In this document: positions 1 to 7,947 of the stretch, piece after piece
Layout: each line of letters starts with the position of its first letter
Numbering within the stretch: the first letter of the stretch is position 1
NCBI GenBank assembly: GCA_963778675.1
Contig: CAVZVI010000007.1
Location: 342,221-406,220 of the forward strand
Reading direction: 5' to 3'
Length of the DNA: 64,000 nt
DNA from: CAWCDJ01 sp963778675
GTDB lineage: Bacteria > Acidobacteriota > Terriglobia > Bryobacterales > Bryobacteraceae
Notes under the pieces: generated by a model
What the model saw: the letters and a program-made list of their open reading frames with translations, nothing else
Databases searched by the model: none
Told to the model about the DNA's origin: nothing
Position numbers and translations under genes: made by a program

Positions 1-551
1 AGATGCGCATCCTTCCGTTCCGCGGCGAGTATTACAAGCTCAAGCCGGAGCGGCAGAGCCTGGTGCGGCACCTCATTTACCCCACGCCCGATTCGCGCTT
101 CCCCTTCCTCGGCGTGCACTTCACGCGGCTGATTCACGGCGGCATCGAGGCCGGGCCGAACGCCGTGCTGGCCTTTGCCCGCGAAGGCTACCACAAGACC
201 GACGTCAACTTGCGCGACCTGTTCGACGCCCTCACCTACGGCGGCTTCTGGCGCTTCCTGCGGAAGTACCCATCGATCGCGTGGTACGAGCTGCGGCGGT
301 CCTTCAGCCGGGAGCTGTTCTGCCGCTCCCTGCAAAGGCTGGTGCCGGAGATCCGCCCCGAGGACCTGGCTACGGGAGGCTCCGGCGTGCGGGCCCAGGC
401 CATCGCGCCAGATGGAGATATGGTTCACGACTTCCGCTTCATCGCGCGTCCGAACGCGCTGCACGTGTTGAACGCTCCGAGCCCGGCGGCCACCGCCTCG
501 CTGGCGATCGGCGCCGAGATCGTGTCGATGGCGGAAAAGACGGCTGGGTAA
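1..551 (+). CDS. lhgO: L-2-hydroxyglutarate oxidase, C-terminal part (cut by window edge)
   Basis: FAD-dependent oxidase/dehydrogenase that converts L-2-hydroxyglutarate to 2-oxoglutarate. Only about the last 182 residues are present; the family is about 400 residues long, so the FAD-binding N-terminus lies before base 1. The diagnostic stretches are FRGEYYKL near the start, then YPTPDSRFPFLGVHFTR and GPNAVLAFAREGY, which are typical of the LhgO/YgaF substrate-binding half. The frame is open from the first bases and ends in TAA at 549-551. The next gene lies on the other strand, so no operon partner is visible downstream. Family assignment is firm; the exact electron acceptor (oxygen or quinone) cannot be seen. 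Confidence 0.93.
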   Translation, partial: MRILPFRGEYYKLKPERQSLVRHLIYPTPDSRFPFLGVHFTRLIHGGIEAGPNAVLAFAREGYHKTDVNLRDLFDALTYGGFWRFLRKYPSIAWYELRRSFSRELFCRSLQRLVPEIRPEDLATGGSGVRAQAIAPDGDMVHDFRFIARPNALHVLNAPSPAATASLAIGAEIVSMAEKTAG

Positions 552-595
552 GCGATGGTGGTCGGGCGAGACTTGAGCAAGACAAAGACGCCGGA

Positions 596-1033
596 TCATG
601 AACCGGGCTGCAAGCGTTTGGCGAGCAGAAGGAAGCTCACGCCCGCGACCAGGGTCAGCGGCGCAAGGGTAAAGACGACCACCGTTTCGGCGAGCATTCC
701 GATTCCCGCCGCGAGCAACACCCCACGGCGTGAAAGCGCCGCGCCCATTACTGCCAGGATTGCGGCCGCCAGCAGCCCTCCCGGCACCATAGCGGCTCTG
801 GTCACAGCACGAGCCTTCGACTCGCTGTGTACGCTGGCTGTACGGCACGGGTCGTGCGGCCCGACATGGAGATGCACCCCCTGTCCCGGTGGGTAGTCCC
901 ATGTTGCGCACGGGTCAGAGATCTCAATCACCGTGTGGCCGATCGACCATAGGGCAATCGCGGCAATGGGCGCAGCGGTCACCAGCACCAGTGACAGCAT
1001 AATTCGTCGAGTTCTCGGCACACGGATTCGCAA
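596..1033 (-). CDS. Small hypothetical membrane protein
   Basis: A 145-residue protein I do not recognise. It starts with a basic segment (MRIRVPRTRR), followed by a hydrophobic helix near residues 11-32. A polar loop with two cysteines (C42 and C62) and a histidine-containing stretch (HLHVGPHD) follows, then two or three more hydrophobic helices to the C-terminus. This suggests three or four membrane spans with one extracytoplasmic loop. It lies convergent to the lhgO fragment and 45 bases downstream of the DinB gene on the same strand, so it could be the last gene of the penicillin acylase / DinB unit. No function is assigned; the main support is membrane topology and gene placement. Confidence 0.55.
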   Translation of the reverse strand: MRIRVPRTRRIMLSLVLVTAAPIAAIALWSIGHTVIEISDPCATWDYPPGQGVHLHVGPHDPCRTASVHSESKARAVTRAAMVPGGLLAAAILAVMGAALSRRGVLLAAGIGMLAETVVVFTLAPLTLVAGVSFLLLAKRLQPGS

Positions 1034-1078
1034 ACCGGTTACCTCGCGAAGCGTATTCTTCAGCCAGGCGGCGGGCGC

Positions 1079-1624
1079 CTACCGCGCGGCCTTGCGAGCT
1101 TCCGCGGAGTCGTAGCTTTCGCCGTAGATCGCGGGAACTTTCGCGCCCATCGGCCGCAGATACATCGACAACTGTCCGCGATGGTGGATCGAGTGATGCA
1201 GTACGAAGTTCAGGTACATCACCGCCGGCAATTGGAACATGCCCCGGAAGTCGACTACCTTGGTTAGCTGATCATTCGACAGCTTCGCCAGCGCTTCGAC
1301 ACGCGGCTCGAAGTGGTCCGAGTACCAGGCTGCCAGATCCTTCGAGTTCTTGACGGAATCCGGCAGGGGCCGCGGGGTGAGATCGAACGCGCCCGCTGCC
1401 ACGGCTTCCAGAAACCGCATCTCCGTGGCGGCGATGTGCCAGGCCAGATCCAACGCGCTTTTCGAGATGCCATCCGGACGATAGTCGCCACGATCCAGGG
1501 GAATCGCTTCGATCACGCTTTTCGTGAGGCGGTGCTCGTTCTTGAGCCCCGGGAGATAAAGACCATGGAGCAGGAAATTCGCTTGTTCGGGTTGGATCGG
1601 TTGCATGGGTACAGAATAGCTCAC
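1079..1624 (-). CDS. DinB family protein
   Basis: A 181-residue four-helix-bundle protein of the DinB/YfiT superfamily, putative metal-dependent thiol (bacillithiol-type) transferases. The metal-site histidines are visible: one in LAWHIAATE and a pair in LNFVLHHSIHHRGQLSMYL, the usual HxxxH signature near the C-terminus. The start chosen is GTG at 1624; an in-frame ATG six codons later (1606) is an alternative. It begins 18 bases after the penicillin acylase stop on the same strand, so the two are probably cotranscribed. Substrate and physiological role are unknown for most members. Confidence 0.85.
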   Translation of the reverse strand: MSYSVPMQPIQPEQANFLLHGLYLPGLKNEHRLTKSVIEAIPLDRGDYRPDGISKSALDLAWHIAATEMRFLEAVAAGAFDLTPRPLPDSVKNSKDLAAWYSDHFEPRVEALAKLSNDQLTKVVDFRGMFQLPAVMYLNFVLHHSIHHRGQLSMYLRPMGAKVPAIYGESYDSAEARKAAR

Positions 1625-1642
1625 ACGCGGGTCCCGCGCCGG

Positions 1643-3826
1643 TCAGCTTCCCGGATGGTACTCGCGCTCGGTGTGGCCCTTCAACTGGGAATGGTAGAAA
1701 TACACTTCGCGAAGATTGCCGGTCGCGTAGCGCTGCGCTTCGTCGTTGAAGTGCGGCGATTCCGGATGGCCGCTCTCGCCGCCCGCGGTCACGGCTTTGG
1801 CGCGGACGGTGGGGCCGAACTCCACTACGGCTACAAAGCTGTTGCCGCTGGTGCCGTACCACTTCTTCGTCCCCGGGTACGGCCTCGCACCGAAGGAAGC
1901 CAGGGACCCCCAGAGCGACGAGGTGAAGCCGACGGGGATGCTCGGGCGCGCGTCGTTGAACGGCTGCACGATATCGCCGGTGAGACGCTGGAAGCGGTTG
2001 ATGTCGCCCCAGGGTGTCTTCCAGGTTCCGAAGTCGGACTGCAGACGGTCGGAGGCAGCGGCCAGCGACTGCAGAAGCAGCTCCGGCGGCGCCTCGGTGC
2101 CGATGTAGTCTTCGGCGGCGATGCCCGACTTTCGCGCATCGGCGGCCACGCGCCTGCGGATGTCCTCTCCCCAGAAGACTGCCAGCGATGTGGGCACGGA
2201 GTCCACGGCCCAGCGGTGGTCCCACTTGCGCAACAGTTCGATCTGGCCGGCCAGCCTGCTCTTCAGCGGACTGCGTTCCGGAGTATTGTCCCAGGCCTTG
2301 ACCAGGGCGGGCAGAGGCTTGTCGAACCAGGTGAGAAAACTGTCGTAGGCGGCGGCGATGAGGGAGTCGATGGTAAAGTCCCGCTTGTCTTCGAGGACCC
2401 GGATGGCGTGCAATCCGCGCGCCGATTCGCCGTGGGTCTCGACATACGCGGGATAGTCTGCGCGCTTCGGGCTGCTCGGACCGGCCGCGGACCAGGGCCA
2501 GTTGTTGGAGTTGTAGAGCCAGCCGCTGGCGGGGTTCAGCAGGTGAGGCGTCTCGTCCACGGAGAGAAGGCCGTGCCAGTCGGTGGCGGGGTTGCTGCCG
2601 TCCACGGGCTTGGTCCAGTCGAAGGCGGGATCGCGGCGCGGGATGAAGTTGCCATGGAAGTACGCGATGTTGCCATCGGCATCGGCGAAGATGGTGTTGT
2701 TCGAAGAGTTGGTGTGCAACTCCATGGTCTGCCGGAACTCCTTGTAGTTCCTCGCCTTGGTGCGTGTGTAGGATTGCGTCAGCGCCTTCACGTGTTCCTG
2801 CATCAGCCGGACGCTCACCCACTTGCCGTTGAGCGCGCGCACGACGGGCCCATGCAGCGTGCGGTAGACGGTAAACTTCTTCCCGGCCATTCCGTTCGCG
2901 GTTTTGTAGGGCACCGTGATCTCGGCCGTCATCATCGGCCGCTCATCCTTGCCGTACGCGTAGAAGTACTTTCCGCCGCGCTTTGACACGGTTTCGAGGT
3001 ACTCGTCGATCGCGTCCGCCCCGCTCGACGTGTGCATCCAGCCGGCATGGGCGTTGAACCCCTGGTAAACGAAGAACTGGCCCCACGTCACGGCTCCGTA
3101 GGCGTCGAGGCCCTCGTCGCTCACCATCTGCAGCTCAGACCGGAAGAAGAACGAGGTGTGCGGATTGATCAGCAGCAGGGCGTGGTGCGAGGCAGTGTTG
3201 GCGGGCGCGATAGCCATGCCGTTCGATCCGCTGGGTTCCGCCGGATGGATCCGGGTACCCGAATCCGCAAGAGCGACGGGCTCGCCGTAGAATGTCTGCA
3301 ACTGCCTGAGGTTGACGCTCTCGATATCGCCGCCGATGCTTCCTTCCGTGAAGGAGAGCGCCATCCAGGGCTCGAACTTTTTGATGACGCGAGGGTGCAC
3401 CTCGGGGTGCTTGTAAAGGTAGTAATTCAGACCGTCGGCGAACGAGTTCATCAGCGCCTTTAACCAGGCCGGGCTCGTAGCGTATTCCTGCTTCAAGGCG
3501 GCGGGGTCGATGAAGAGCTTCATACGCAGGTCCTGATAGATCGCGGACTCGCCTTCGGCCTCCGCCAGGCGACCCATGGCGTTGATGTAGTTCGTCTCGA
3601 CGCGATTGAAATCGTCCTCGGCCTGAGCATACTCGGTGCCGAAAACGGTATCGGCATCGGTCTTGCCGTATATGTGGGCGATGCCCCAATCGTCGCGCAC
3701 GATGGTGACATTGCGGGCTTCCCGCGCCCAGCGCGCGGTCTCCGCGTCGCTGCCCTGATACGCGGCAGCGGCGGATGCCGCGGCGACGAGGAGGACAATC
3801 GTCTTCAGGCGAGGATGGGTCTGCAT
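1643..3826 (-). CDS. Penicillin acylase family protein (Ntn hydrolase, S45)
   Basis: A 727-residue secreted amidase precursor. Residues 1-22 form a signal peptide (hydrophobic VLLVAAASAAAA). The alpha-chain start NVTIVRDDWGIAHIYGKTD is typical of the family. The autocatalytic N-terminal nucleophile is the serine of SGSNGMAIAP (Ser201, after Gly200), which fits cleavage into a short alpha and a long beta chain. The family hydrolyses acyl amides, including beta-lactam side chains and acyl-homoserine lactones. The short alpha chain resembles the aculeacin/AHL acylase branch, but the substrate cannot be read from sequence. The DinB gene follows after 18 bases. Confidence 0.93.
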   Translation of the reverse strand: MQTHPRLKTIVLLVAAASAAAAYQGSDAETARWAREARNVTIVRDDWGIAHIYGKTDADTVFGTEYAQAEDDFNRVETNYINAMGRLAEAEGESAIYQDLRMKLFIDPAALKQEYATSPAWLKALMNSFADGLNYYLYKHPEVHPRVIKKFEPWMALSFTEGSIGGDIESVNLRQLQTFYGEPVALADSGTRIHPAEPSGSNGMAIAPANTASHHALLLINPHTSFFFRSELQMVSDEGLDAYGAVTWGQFFVYQGFNAHAGWMHTSSGADAIDEYLETVSKRGGKYFYAYGKDERPMMTAEITVPYKTANGMAGKKFTVYRTLHGPVVRALNGKWVSVRLMQEHVKALTQSYTRTKARNYKEFRQTMELHTNSSNNTIFADADGNIAYFHGNFIPRRDPAFDWTKPVDGSNPATDWHGLLSVDETPHLLNPASGWLYNSNNWPWSAAGPSSPKRADYPAYVETHGESARGLHAIRVLEDKRDFTIDSLIAAAYDSFLTWFDKPLPALVKAWDNTPERSPLKSRLAGQIELLRKWDHRWAVDSVPTSLAVFWGEDIRRRVAADARKSGIAAEDYIGTEAPPELLLQSLAAASDRLQSDFGTWKTPWGDINRFQRLTGDIVQPFNDARPSIPVGFTSSLWGSLASFGARPYPGTKKWYGTSGNSFVAVVEFGPTVRAKAVTAGGESGHPESPHFNDEAQRYATGNLREVYFYHSQLKGHTEREYHPGS

Positions 3827-3883
3827 GGCTGGATTTCTATTTTAGCCCGGCCGGGCCGGCCGGCGGCTATGGGATCATGAAGG

Positions 3884-4954
3884 TTGGACTCCTCGCTCGC
3901 GCTTGCCCGGGAACTCGTCCTCACTTACGGCTGGAACTCCACCGCGTACCAGATTTTGAATCCGGAGATGCAGCACTGGCTCCCCTCCGGGAACCGGGCA
4001 GTGGCCGGATACTTGCAGCGGGGCCGGACCCTGCTCGCGGCCGGCGCGCCGGTTTGTGCGCCCGAAGCATTGCGCGATGTTTGCGCGGCATTCGAGGCCT
4101 TCGCCCGGGCGCGGGGCTGCCGGGTCTGCTACGTGTGCGCCGGCGAGCGGATGCGCGGCGCACTGGCGGCATCCGCGGAACACTCTTCCATTGTTCTGGG
4201 CGCACAGCCGGCCTGGGACCCGCACGACTGGCCGGAGCACGTCGACCGGCTCGGATCCCTGCGGCGGCAGTTGAACCGCTCTCGCAACAAGTCGGTCGAA
4301 GTGGAATGCGCGGATACGGCGTGGGGTAGCTCCGATCCGGGGATCCACGCGGTCCTCGAGGAATGGCTGGAGAGCCGCCCATTGCCTCCGCTGCGCTTCC
4401 TGGCGGCCGCGGATATTCTTCGCGAGGGCTCGCGGGATCGCGTCCTGCTGGTGGCGCGGCGCCACGGAAAGCCGGTTGCCTTTCTGGCCGCATCGCCCAT
4501 TGCGGCGCGAAACGGATATCTCATCGAGTTGCTGGCGCGCTCCCGGGCCGCTCCCAACGGGACCAGCGAACTGCTGATCGATGCCGCCATGCGGCGGTTC
4601 GCCGGGGAGAGCCGCGGATACATCACGCTGGGACTGGTCGCGCTGGCCCGCGCCGCCGACCGGGAGATGCGCACCAATCCGTTATGGCTGCGCGGCCTCA
4701 TGCGGTTCGCGCGGGCACATGCCAACCGCTTCTATCACTTTCGCGGACTGGAGCACTTTCGCACCAGGCTGGCTCCGCGCACCTGGGAGCCCGTCTATGC
4801 CATCTCCAACGAAAGGCGCTTCTCCGCGCGCACGCTGTACGCGATGGGGTCGGCGTTTTCGGGCATCCCGCCGTGGCGGGCCGTCGGAATCGGCGCGGTT
4901 CGATCGCTGCGGACCCCGCGGATGCCGGAAGCCTCGCTTGCGGCGGAGGGCTGA
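3884..4954 (+). CDS. Stand-alone DUF2156 / LPG-synthase C-terminal-type acyltransferase domain
   Basis: A 356-residue soluble protein similar to the GNAT-fold catalytic domain of MprF-type phosphatidylglycerol aminoacyltransferases (DUF2156). Family-like stretches are RSRNKSVEV after the first subdomain, VLLVARRHGKPVAFLAASPI, and YITLGLVALA, followed by FYHFRGLEHFRTRLAPRTWEPVYA near the C-terminus. The membrane flippase half of MprF is absent: I see no transmembrane helices. The listed start is TTG at 3884; it has only a weak ribosome site, so a later start is possible. It lies divergent from the penicillin acylase gene. Aminoacyl transfer to lipid is inferred from the family only. Confidence 0.75.
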   Translation: MDSSLALARELVLTYGWNSTAYQILNPEMQHWLPSGNRAVAGYLQRGRTLLAAGAPVCAPEALRDVCAAFEAFARARGCRVCYVCAGERMRGALAASAEHSSIVLGAQPAWDPHDWPEHVDRLGSLRRQLNRSRNKSVEVECADTAWGSSDPGIHAVLEEWLESRPLPPLRFLAAADILREGSRDRVLLVARRHGKPVAFLAASPIAARNGYLIELLARSRAAPNGTSELLIDAAMRRFAGESRGYITLGLVALARAADREMRTNPLWLRGLMRFARAHANRFYHFRGLEHFRTRLAPRTWEPVYAISNERRFSARTLYAMGSAFSGIPPWRAVGIGAVRSLRTPRMPEASLAAEG

Positions 4955-5015
4955 CGCCCGCTGCGCTTCGATTTTCGCCATTGGATATCAGGAGAGTTCC
5001 CGCCCGGCGTCCCAC

Positions 5016-5037
5016 CTGGCAGTACCACGACTGCCAG
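5016..5037. other. 8-bp perfect inverted repeat (stem-loop)
   Basis: CTGGCAGT at 5016-5023 and ACTGCCAG at 5030-5037 form a perfect 8-bp stem with a 6-base loop. It lies in the 144-base gap between the acyltransferase gene and the coiled-coil gene. No T-run follows, so it is not a classical terminator; it may be an operator or a weak transcript-end hairpin. Confidence 0.5.
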
Positions 5038-5098
5038 AGTTAGCACTCGCATGTTAACCCTTGTGGGCTGACAGAACTACCAATCGTTCTGACAATGA

Positions 5099-6499
5099 TT
5101 GGTTATGGTCATGATGCTCGTGATTCTCTCCACCGCGATCGGCACCGTCACCGGTGTGATCGCGACGATCCTCCTGATGCAGCGCAAGGGGCAGTATCTG
5201 GCAACCGGCGCCGACCTGACGGCGCGGCGGCAGCTTCCCGAGACAGAGCGGGCACTGGCGAACGCGACGGCGACCGTCGAGGAACTGCGGAAGCAGCTTG
5301 CAGCCCAGGGACAGATTCTGCAACAGAATCGCGAGGAACTGGAGAAAAGCCAGCAGGAGCTGGATGCGGAGCTGAGCCAGCGCTCCACGGCCGAACAGCA
5401 GCTTGGCCCGCTCACCGAGCGCGTCCGCGAGCTCACGGCCCAGCTCGAGGACGAGAGGCGGCAGAAGGACGAATTGGCCTCCTGGAACGTCACCCTGACG
5501 GCACAGGCCGGGCAGCAGAGCGGTGCCGTGGCCGAGCAATTGCGCGAAGCCGAAGGCAAGGCCGTGGCGGAGCGGCAGTCGCTGGCTGCGGAGCTCGACA
5601 GGCTGAAGCAGGAAAGAGACACGCTCGCGGGCCAACTGCAGGAAGTTCAGGCCAAATCCGCTGAAGAACGCCAAGCCGTCTCCACAGACATCGGCAAAGT
5701 CCGGAGCGAGAACGAGGAACTAACCCGGAAGCTGACGGAACTCGAAGCCAAGGCCGTGGCGGAGCGGCAGTCGCAGGCGGCCGAACTCGACGCCCTGAAA
5801 CGGGAGAACGAGGCGCTGGCCGGACAGGTTCGCGATCTCCAGGCTAAATCCGCCGAGGAGCGCCAGGCGGTCTCCACGGACGTCGACGGCGTTCGGAGCG
5901 AGAAGGAATCGCTGGCGCGGCAACTGCGGGAACTGGAAGTCAAGGCTGCACAGGAGCGGCTCGCGGTCTGGGCGGAGCTCGATGGTGTCCGGCGTGAGAA
6001 CGAAGTGCTGGCCGGGCAGTTGCGCGATCTCAAAGTCGCCGCCGCGGCCGAGCTCGAAACCGAACGAAGCCTCAAGGAAGATTGGGTGCAGCGCCATACG
6101 GCGCTCTCCGCGGAATTCGGCCAGCAGACCGCCAGCCTGGCCGCACAGTTGCGAGCCTTGGAGGCCAAATCCGCGGAAGACCGGCTCCAGTTTGCGACCG
6201 AGCTGGATACCGAGCGGCAGCGGAAGGAGGCTCTGGAAGCCGAGGTCGAGCGTGAGCGGACCTCCGCCGCCGAAGGCATGGAGCTGTTGTCGCTGGCGCA
6301 CAAGAAGTTTTCCGGTGTGTTCGAGATGCGCTTCAGCGAGGGGCGCAATGGTCACGCGAACGGGCACCACTCCGGCGTGGGCAGCTCGCATGGCGAGAAT
6401 GTTCCGGTTCCAGCGCTCGGCCTGGCGGCGGGGGAAGACGATGTCTTCGCTTTCGCATCCGGCGATGCCCGTGCGGTAAGCGAAGTCGCGGGCGATTGA
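5099..6499 (+). CDS. Membrane-anchored coiled-coil repeat protein
   Basis: A 466-residue protein with one N-terminal membrane helix (about residues 5-27) followed by about 370 residues of charged, Ala/Glu/Gln/Leu-rich coiled coil, then a Gly/His/Ser-rich tail of about 60 residues. Residues 157-316 consist of five tandem 32-residue units that begin with AERQ, EERQ or QERL and end with a Leu-x-x-Leu/Ala-Lys stretch. The listed start is TTG at 5099; the ATG at 5105 is an equally good or better start. It resembles Smc/EzrA-like structural coiled coils only in composition. It lies upstream of the TadE/TadG set on the same strand, with 193 bases between, so a role in the cell envelope is conceivable. 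Function unknown. Confidence 0.75.
   Translation: MVMVMMLVILSTAIGTVTGVIATILLMQRKGQYLATGADLTARRQLPETERALANATATVEELRKQLAAQGQILQQNREELEKSQQELDAELSQRSTAEQQLGPLTERVRELTAQLEDERRQKDELASWNVTLTAQAGQQSGAVAEQLREAEGKAVAERQSLAAELDRLKQERDTLAGQLQEVQAKSAEERQAVSTDIGKVRSENEELTRKLTELEAKAVAERQSQAAELDALKRENEALAGQVRDLQAKSAEERQAVSTDVDGVRSEKESLARQLRELEVKAAQERLAVWAELDGVRRENEVLAGQLRDLKVAAAAELETERSLKEDWVQRHTALSAEFGQQTASLAAQLRALEAKSAEDRLQFATELDTERQRKEALEAEVERERTSAAEGMELLSLAHKKFSGVFEMRFSEGRNGHANGHHSGVGSSHGENVPVPALGLAAGEDDVFAFASGDARAVSEVAGD
5567..6046 (+). repeat. Five tandem 96-bp coding repeats (32 residues each)
   Basis: Inside the coiled-coil gene five consecutive 96-bp units encode residues 157-188, 189-220, 221-252, 253-284 and 285-316. 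Units 1, 3 and 5 carry the ELDxLK/ELDGVR plus LAGQ motif; units 2 and 4 carry EERQAVSTD. The alternation suggests duplication of a 64-residue pair. Confidence 0.7.
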
Positions 6500-6528
6500 G
6501 AACCGTCGATAACAGCCGCAATCAGGTA

Positions 6529-6576
6529 AGTCCTGCAGGGCCGGGTGTGAGGAACCAGGATGGCACGCGCAGGACT
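6529..6576. other. Inverted repeat in the leader of the Tad-like genes
   Basis: AGTCCTGC at 6529-6536 is matched by GCAGGACT at 6569-6576, an 8-bp perfect inverted repeat with a 32-base loop. It lies in the 193-base gap before the first TadE gene. It does not match any riboswitch consensus I know. Confidence 0.4.
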
Positions 6577-6613
6577 ATCTTCGGGCGGGCAGGACATGTT
6601 ACCAACGGGAATA

Positions 6614-6642
6614 TTGAACTTCGATTGCGGCTCCTTTAGGAT
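6614..6642 (+). promoter_or_regulatory. Candidate sigma-70-like promoter for the TadE/TadG genes
   Basis: TTGAAC at 6614-6619 and TAGGAT at 6637-6642 are separated by 17 bases, the optimal spacing; each hexamer matches four of six consensus positions. A start near 6649 would give a leader of about 44 bases before the ATG at 6693. Prediction by eye only. Confidence 0.3.
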
Positions 6643-6647
6643 TCAGG

Positions 6648-6668
6648 TAACTCGGTCCGTTCGAGTTA
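6648..6668 (+). other. 7-bp leader hairpin upstream of TadE
   Basis: TAACTCG at 6648-6654 pairs perfectly with CGAGTTA at 6662-6668 across a 7-base loop. It ends 24 bases before the TadE start codon and just before the GGAGGT ribosome site, so it would sit at the 5' end of the transcript if the candidate promoter is right. Confidence 0.45.
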
Positions 6669-6692
6669 GAGCTGCATGAGAGGACCGGAGGT

Positions 6693-7244
6693 ATGGGTAT
6701 CTTGAGGAAGCGCAGATCGCGGGCAGAGCGCTGCAGGGGCGCGGAAGTCCTGGAGTTTACATTTGTCTTTCTTCCCATGATGGCAATGATCATCCTGCTG
6801 ATCGATGTCGCCTGGGCGGTCTTTGTCAAGGCCACGCTGGAATACGCCGTGCGGGCGGGAGTCCGTTCGGGCATCACGATCACCGGGAGCCAGGCGACGC
6901 TGGCGGGCTCCGACCTGACTTCCATGGTGAAGAGCATCGTACAGACGAATTCGATCGGTATCCTCCGCGGCAGCACCGGTTATTCGAAAATCAAGGTCCA
7001 CTATTTTCAACCTCCGGCGGAAGGCTCCACGGCCGCGGCGGTTGACGTGTCGAACCAGACCTGGGGAAATACGCCTCTCTATATCATGCAGGTGTCGGTT
7101 GAGGGGTTCGTGCTGCCGGCGCTGGTGCCGCGCCTCTTCGGCCTGAACAAGCCGATGGACGCATCCGGAACGCCCATCGCCGCGGTTTCGGCCGACCTGA
7201 TCGAACCGTCGCGGGATGTGCCGCCGATCGGCGCGGCCCCTTAG
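6693..7244 (+). CDS. TadE-like pseudopilin / pilus assembly protein
   Basis: A 183-residue membrane protein of the TadE family. Family marks are the N-terminal basic stretch, the glutamate-containing processing region RGAEVLEFTFVFLPM, and one long hydrophobic helix (about residues 24-46) followed by an extracytoplasmic domain. TadE pseudopilins are processed by a prepilin peptidase and assist Flp pilus assembly or secretion. A GGAGGT site directly precedes the ATG. The next TadE-like gene starts 10 bases after the stop, so this is the first gene of a three-gene operon. Whether the rest of a Tad system exists elsewhere cannot be told here. Confidence 0.82.
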   Translation: MGILRKRRSRAERCRGAEVLEFTFVFLPMMAMIILLIDVAWAVFVKATLEYAVRAGVRSGITITGSQATLAGSDLTSMVKSIVQTNSIGILRGSTGYSKIKVHYFQPPAEGSTAAAVDVSNQTWGNTPLYIMQVSVEGFVLPALVPRLFGLNKPMDASGTPIAAVSADLIEPSRDVPPIGAAP

Positions 7245-7254
7245 GAGAGCAGCC

Positions 7255-7923
7255 ATGAAGAAACAGAAATCGCGAGGCGTCGCCATTCTGGAGTTTTCGC
7301 TGATTGCGCTGGTGCTGGTGCCGCTGCTGCTCGGAACGATGTCGATCGGGCTGAACATGATCCGCTCTCTCCAGACGGTGCAACTGGCGCGCGATGCCGG
7401 CCACATGTACGCGCGGGGCATGGATTTCTCGCTGCCGGGCAACCAGACCATCCTGACAACGATCGGGGCGGATTTGGGACTAACGACATCGTCCACGACC
7501 AGCAAGGCGCTGGTAGTCCTGTCGCAGGTTACCTATGTCGACAAGGCCACTTGCGCCGCAGCCGGGAAAGTCGATTCGGGCGGCAATCCCCTGGGCTGCA
7601 CCAACTACACGAAGTGGGTGTTCACGCAAAGGATATCAATCGGCAAGACGAGCATGCGGACCAGTAACTTCGGAAGTCCCATCACGACCGGACCGAGCCC
7701 GGTGATCATAGACTCGTCGGGCAATATCGCGTTGAGTTACCAGGCGACGAATCCCGGCGACGTAGCGACATTCACGGGAATCAACCCATATGCCAATGTG
7801 AATGGCACGGTATCGGGCTTGCCATCGCGCCAGGTTATCTACATTGCGGAGGCCGCGACCACCGGAATGACGATGGCGCCGTACTCACCCAATTCGATCA
7901 TGTACTCCTACAACATGTTCTGA
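7255..7923 (+). CDS. TadE-like pseudopilin, second copy
   Basis: A 222-residue TadE-family protein. The start is ATG at 7255, preceded by GGAGA at 7244-7248; longer frames have no ribosome site. The N-terminus reads basic KKQKSRG, then VAILEFSLIALVLVPLLLG with the family glutamate, followed by a single membrane helix. The remaining residues form a Ser/Thr/Gly-rich extracytoplasmic domain. It lies 10 bases after the first TadE gene and 24 bases before the TadG-like gene, consistent with one operon. It is longer than the first copy, so the two are probably not interchangeable. Confidence 0.82.
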   Translation: MKKQKSRGVAILEFSLIALVLVPLLLGTMSIGLNMIRSLQTVQLARDAGHMYARGMDFSLPGNQTILTTIGADLGLTTSSTTSKALVVLSQVTYVDKATCAAAGKVDSGGNPLGCTNYTKWVFTQRISIGKTSMRTSNFGSPITTGPSPVIIDSSGNIALSYQATNPGDVATFTGINPYANVNGTVSGLPSRQVIYIAEAATTGMTMAPYSPNSIMYSYNMF

Positions 7924-7947
7924 GGCACGACGGAGGAACAGCCAACC

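Noticed and set aside
1272..2986. Long open frames on both strands across the penicillin acylase gene
   Set aside because: They are antisense or shifted shadows of the acylase and DinB genes, a normal effect of high GC content. They have no ribosome sites, and their proteins are Arg/Pro-rich without family features.
6500..6620. c-di-GMP (GEMM) riboswitch upstream of the Tad-like genes
   Set aside because: Expected for a surface-appendage operon, but the conserved GEMM core bases could not be found in the leader; only inverted repeats are present.
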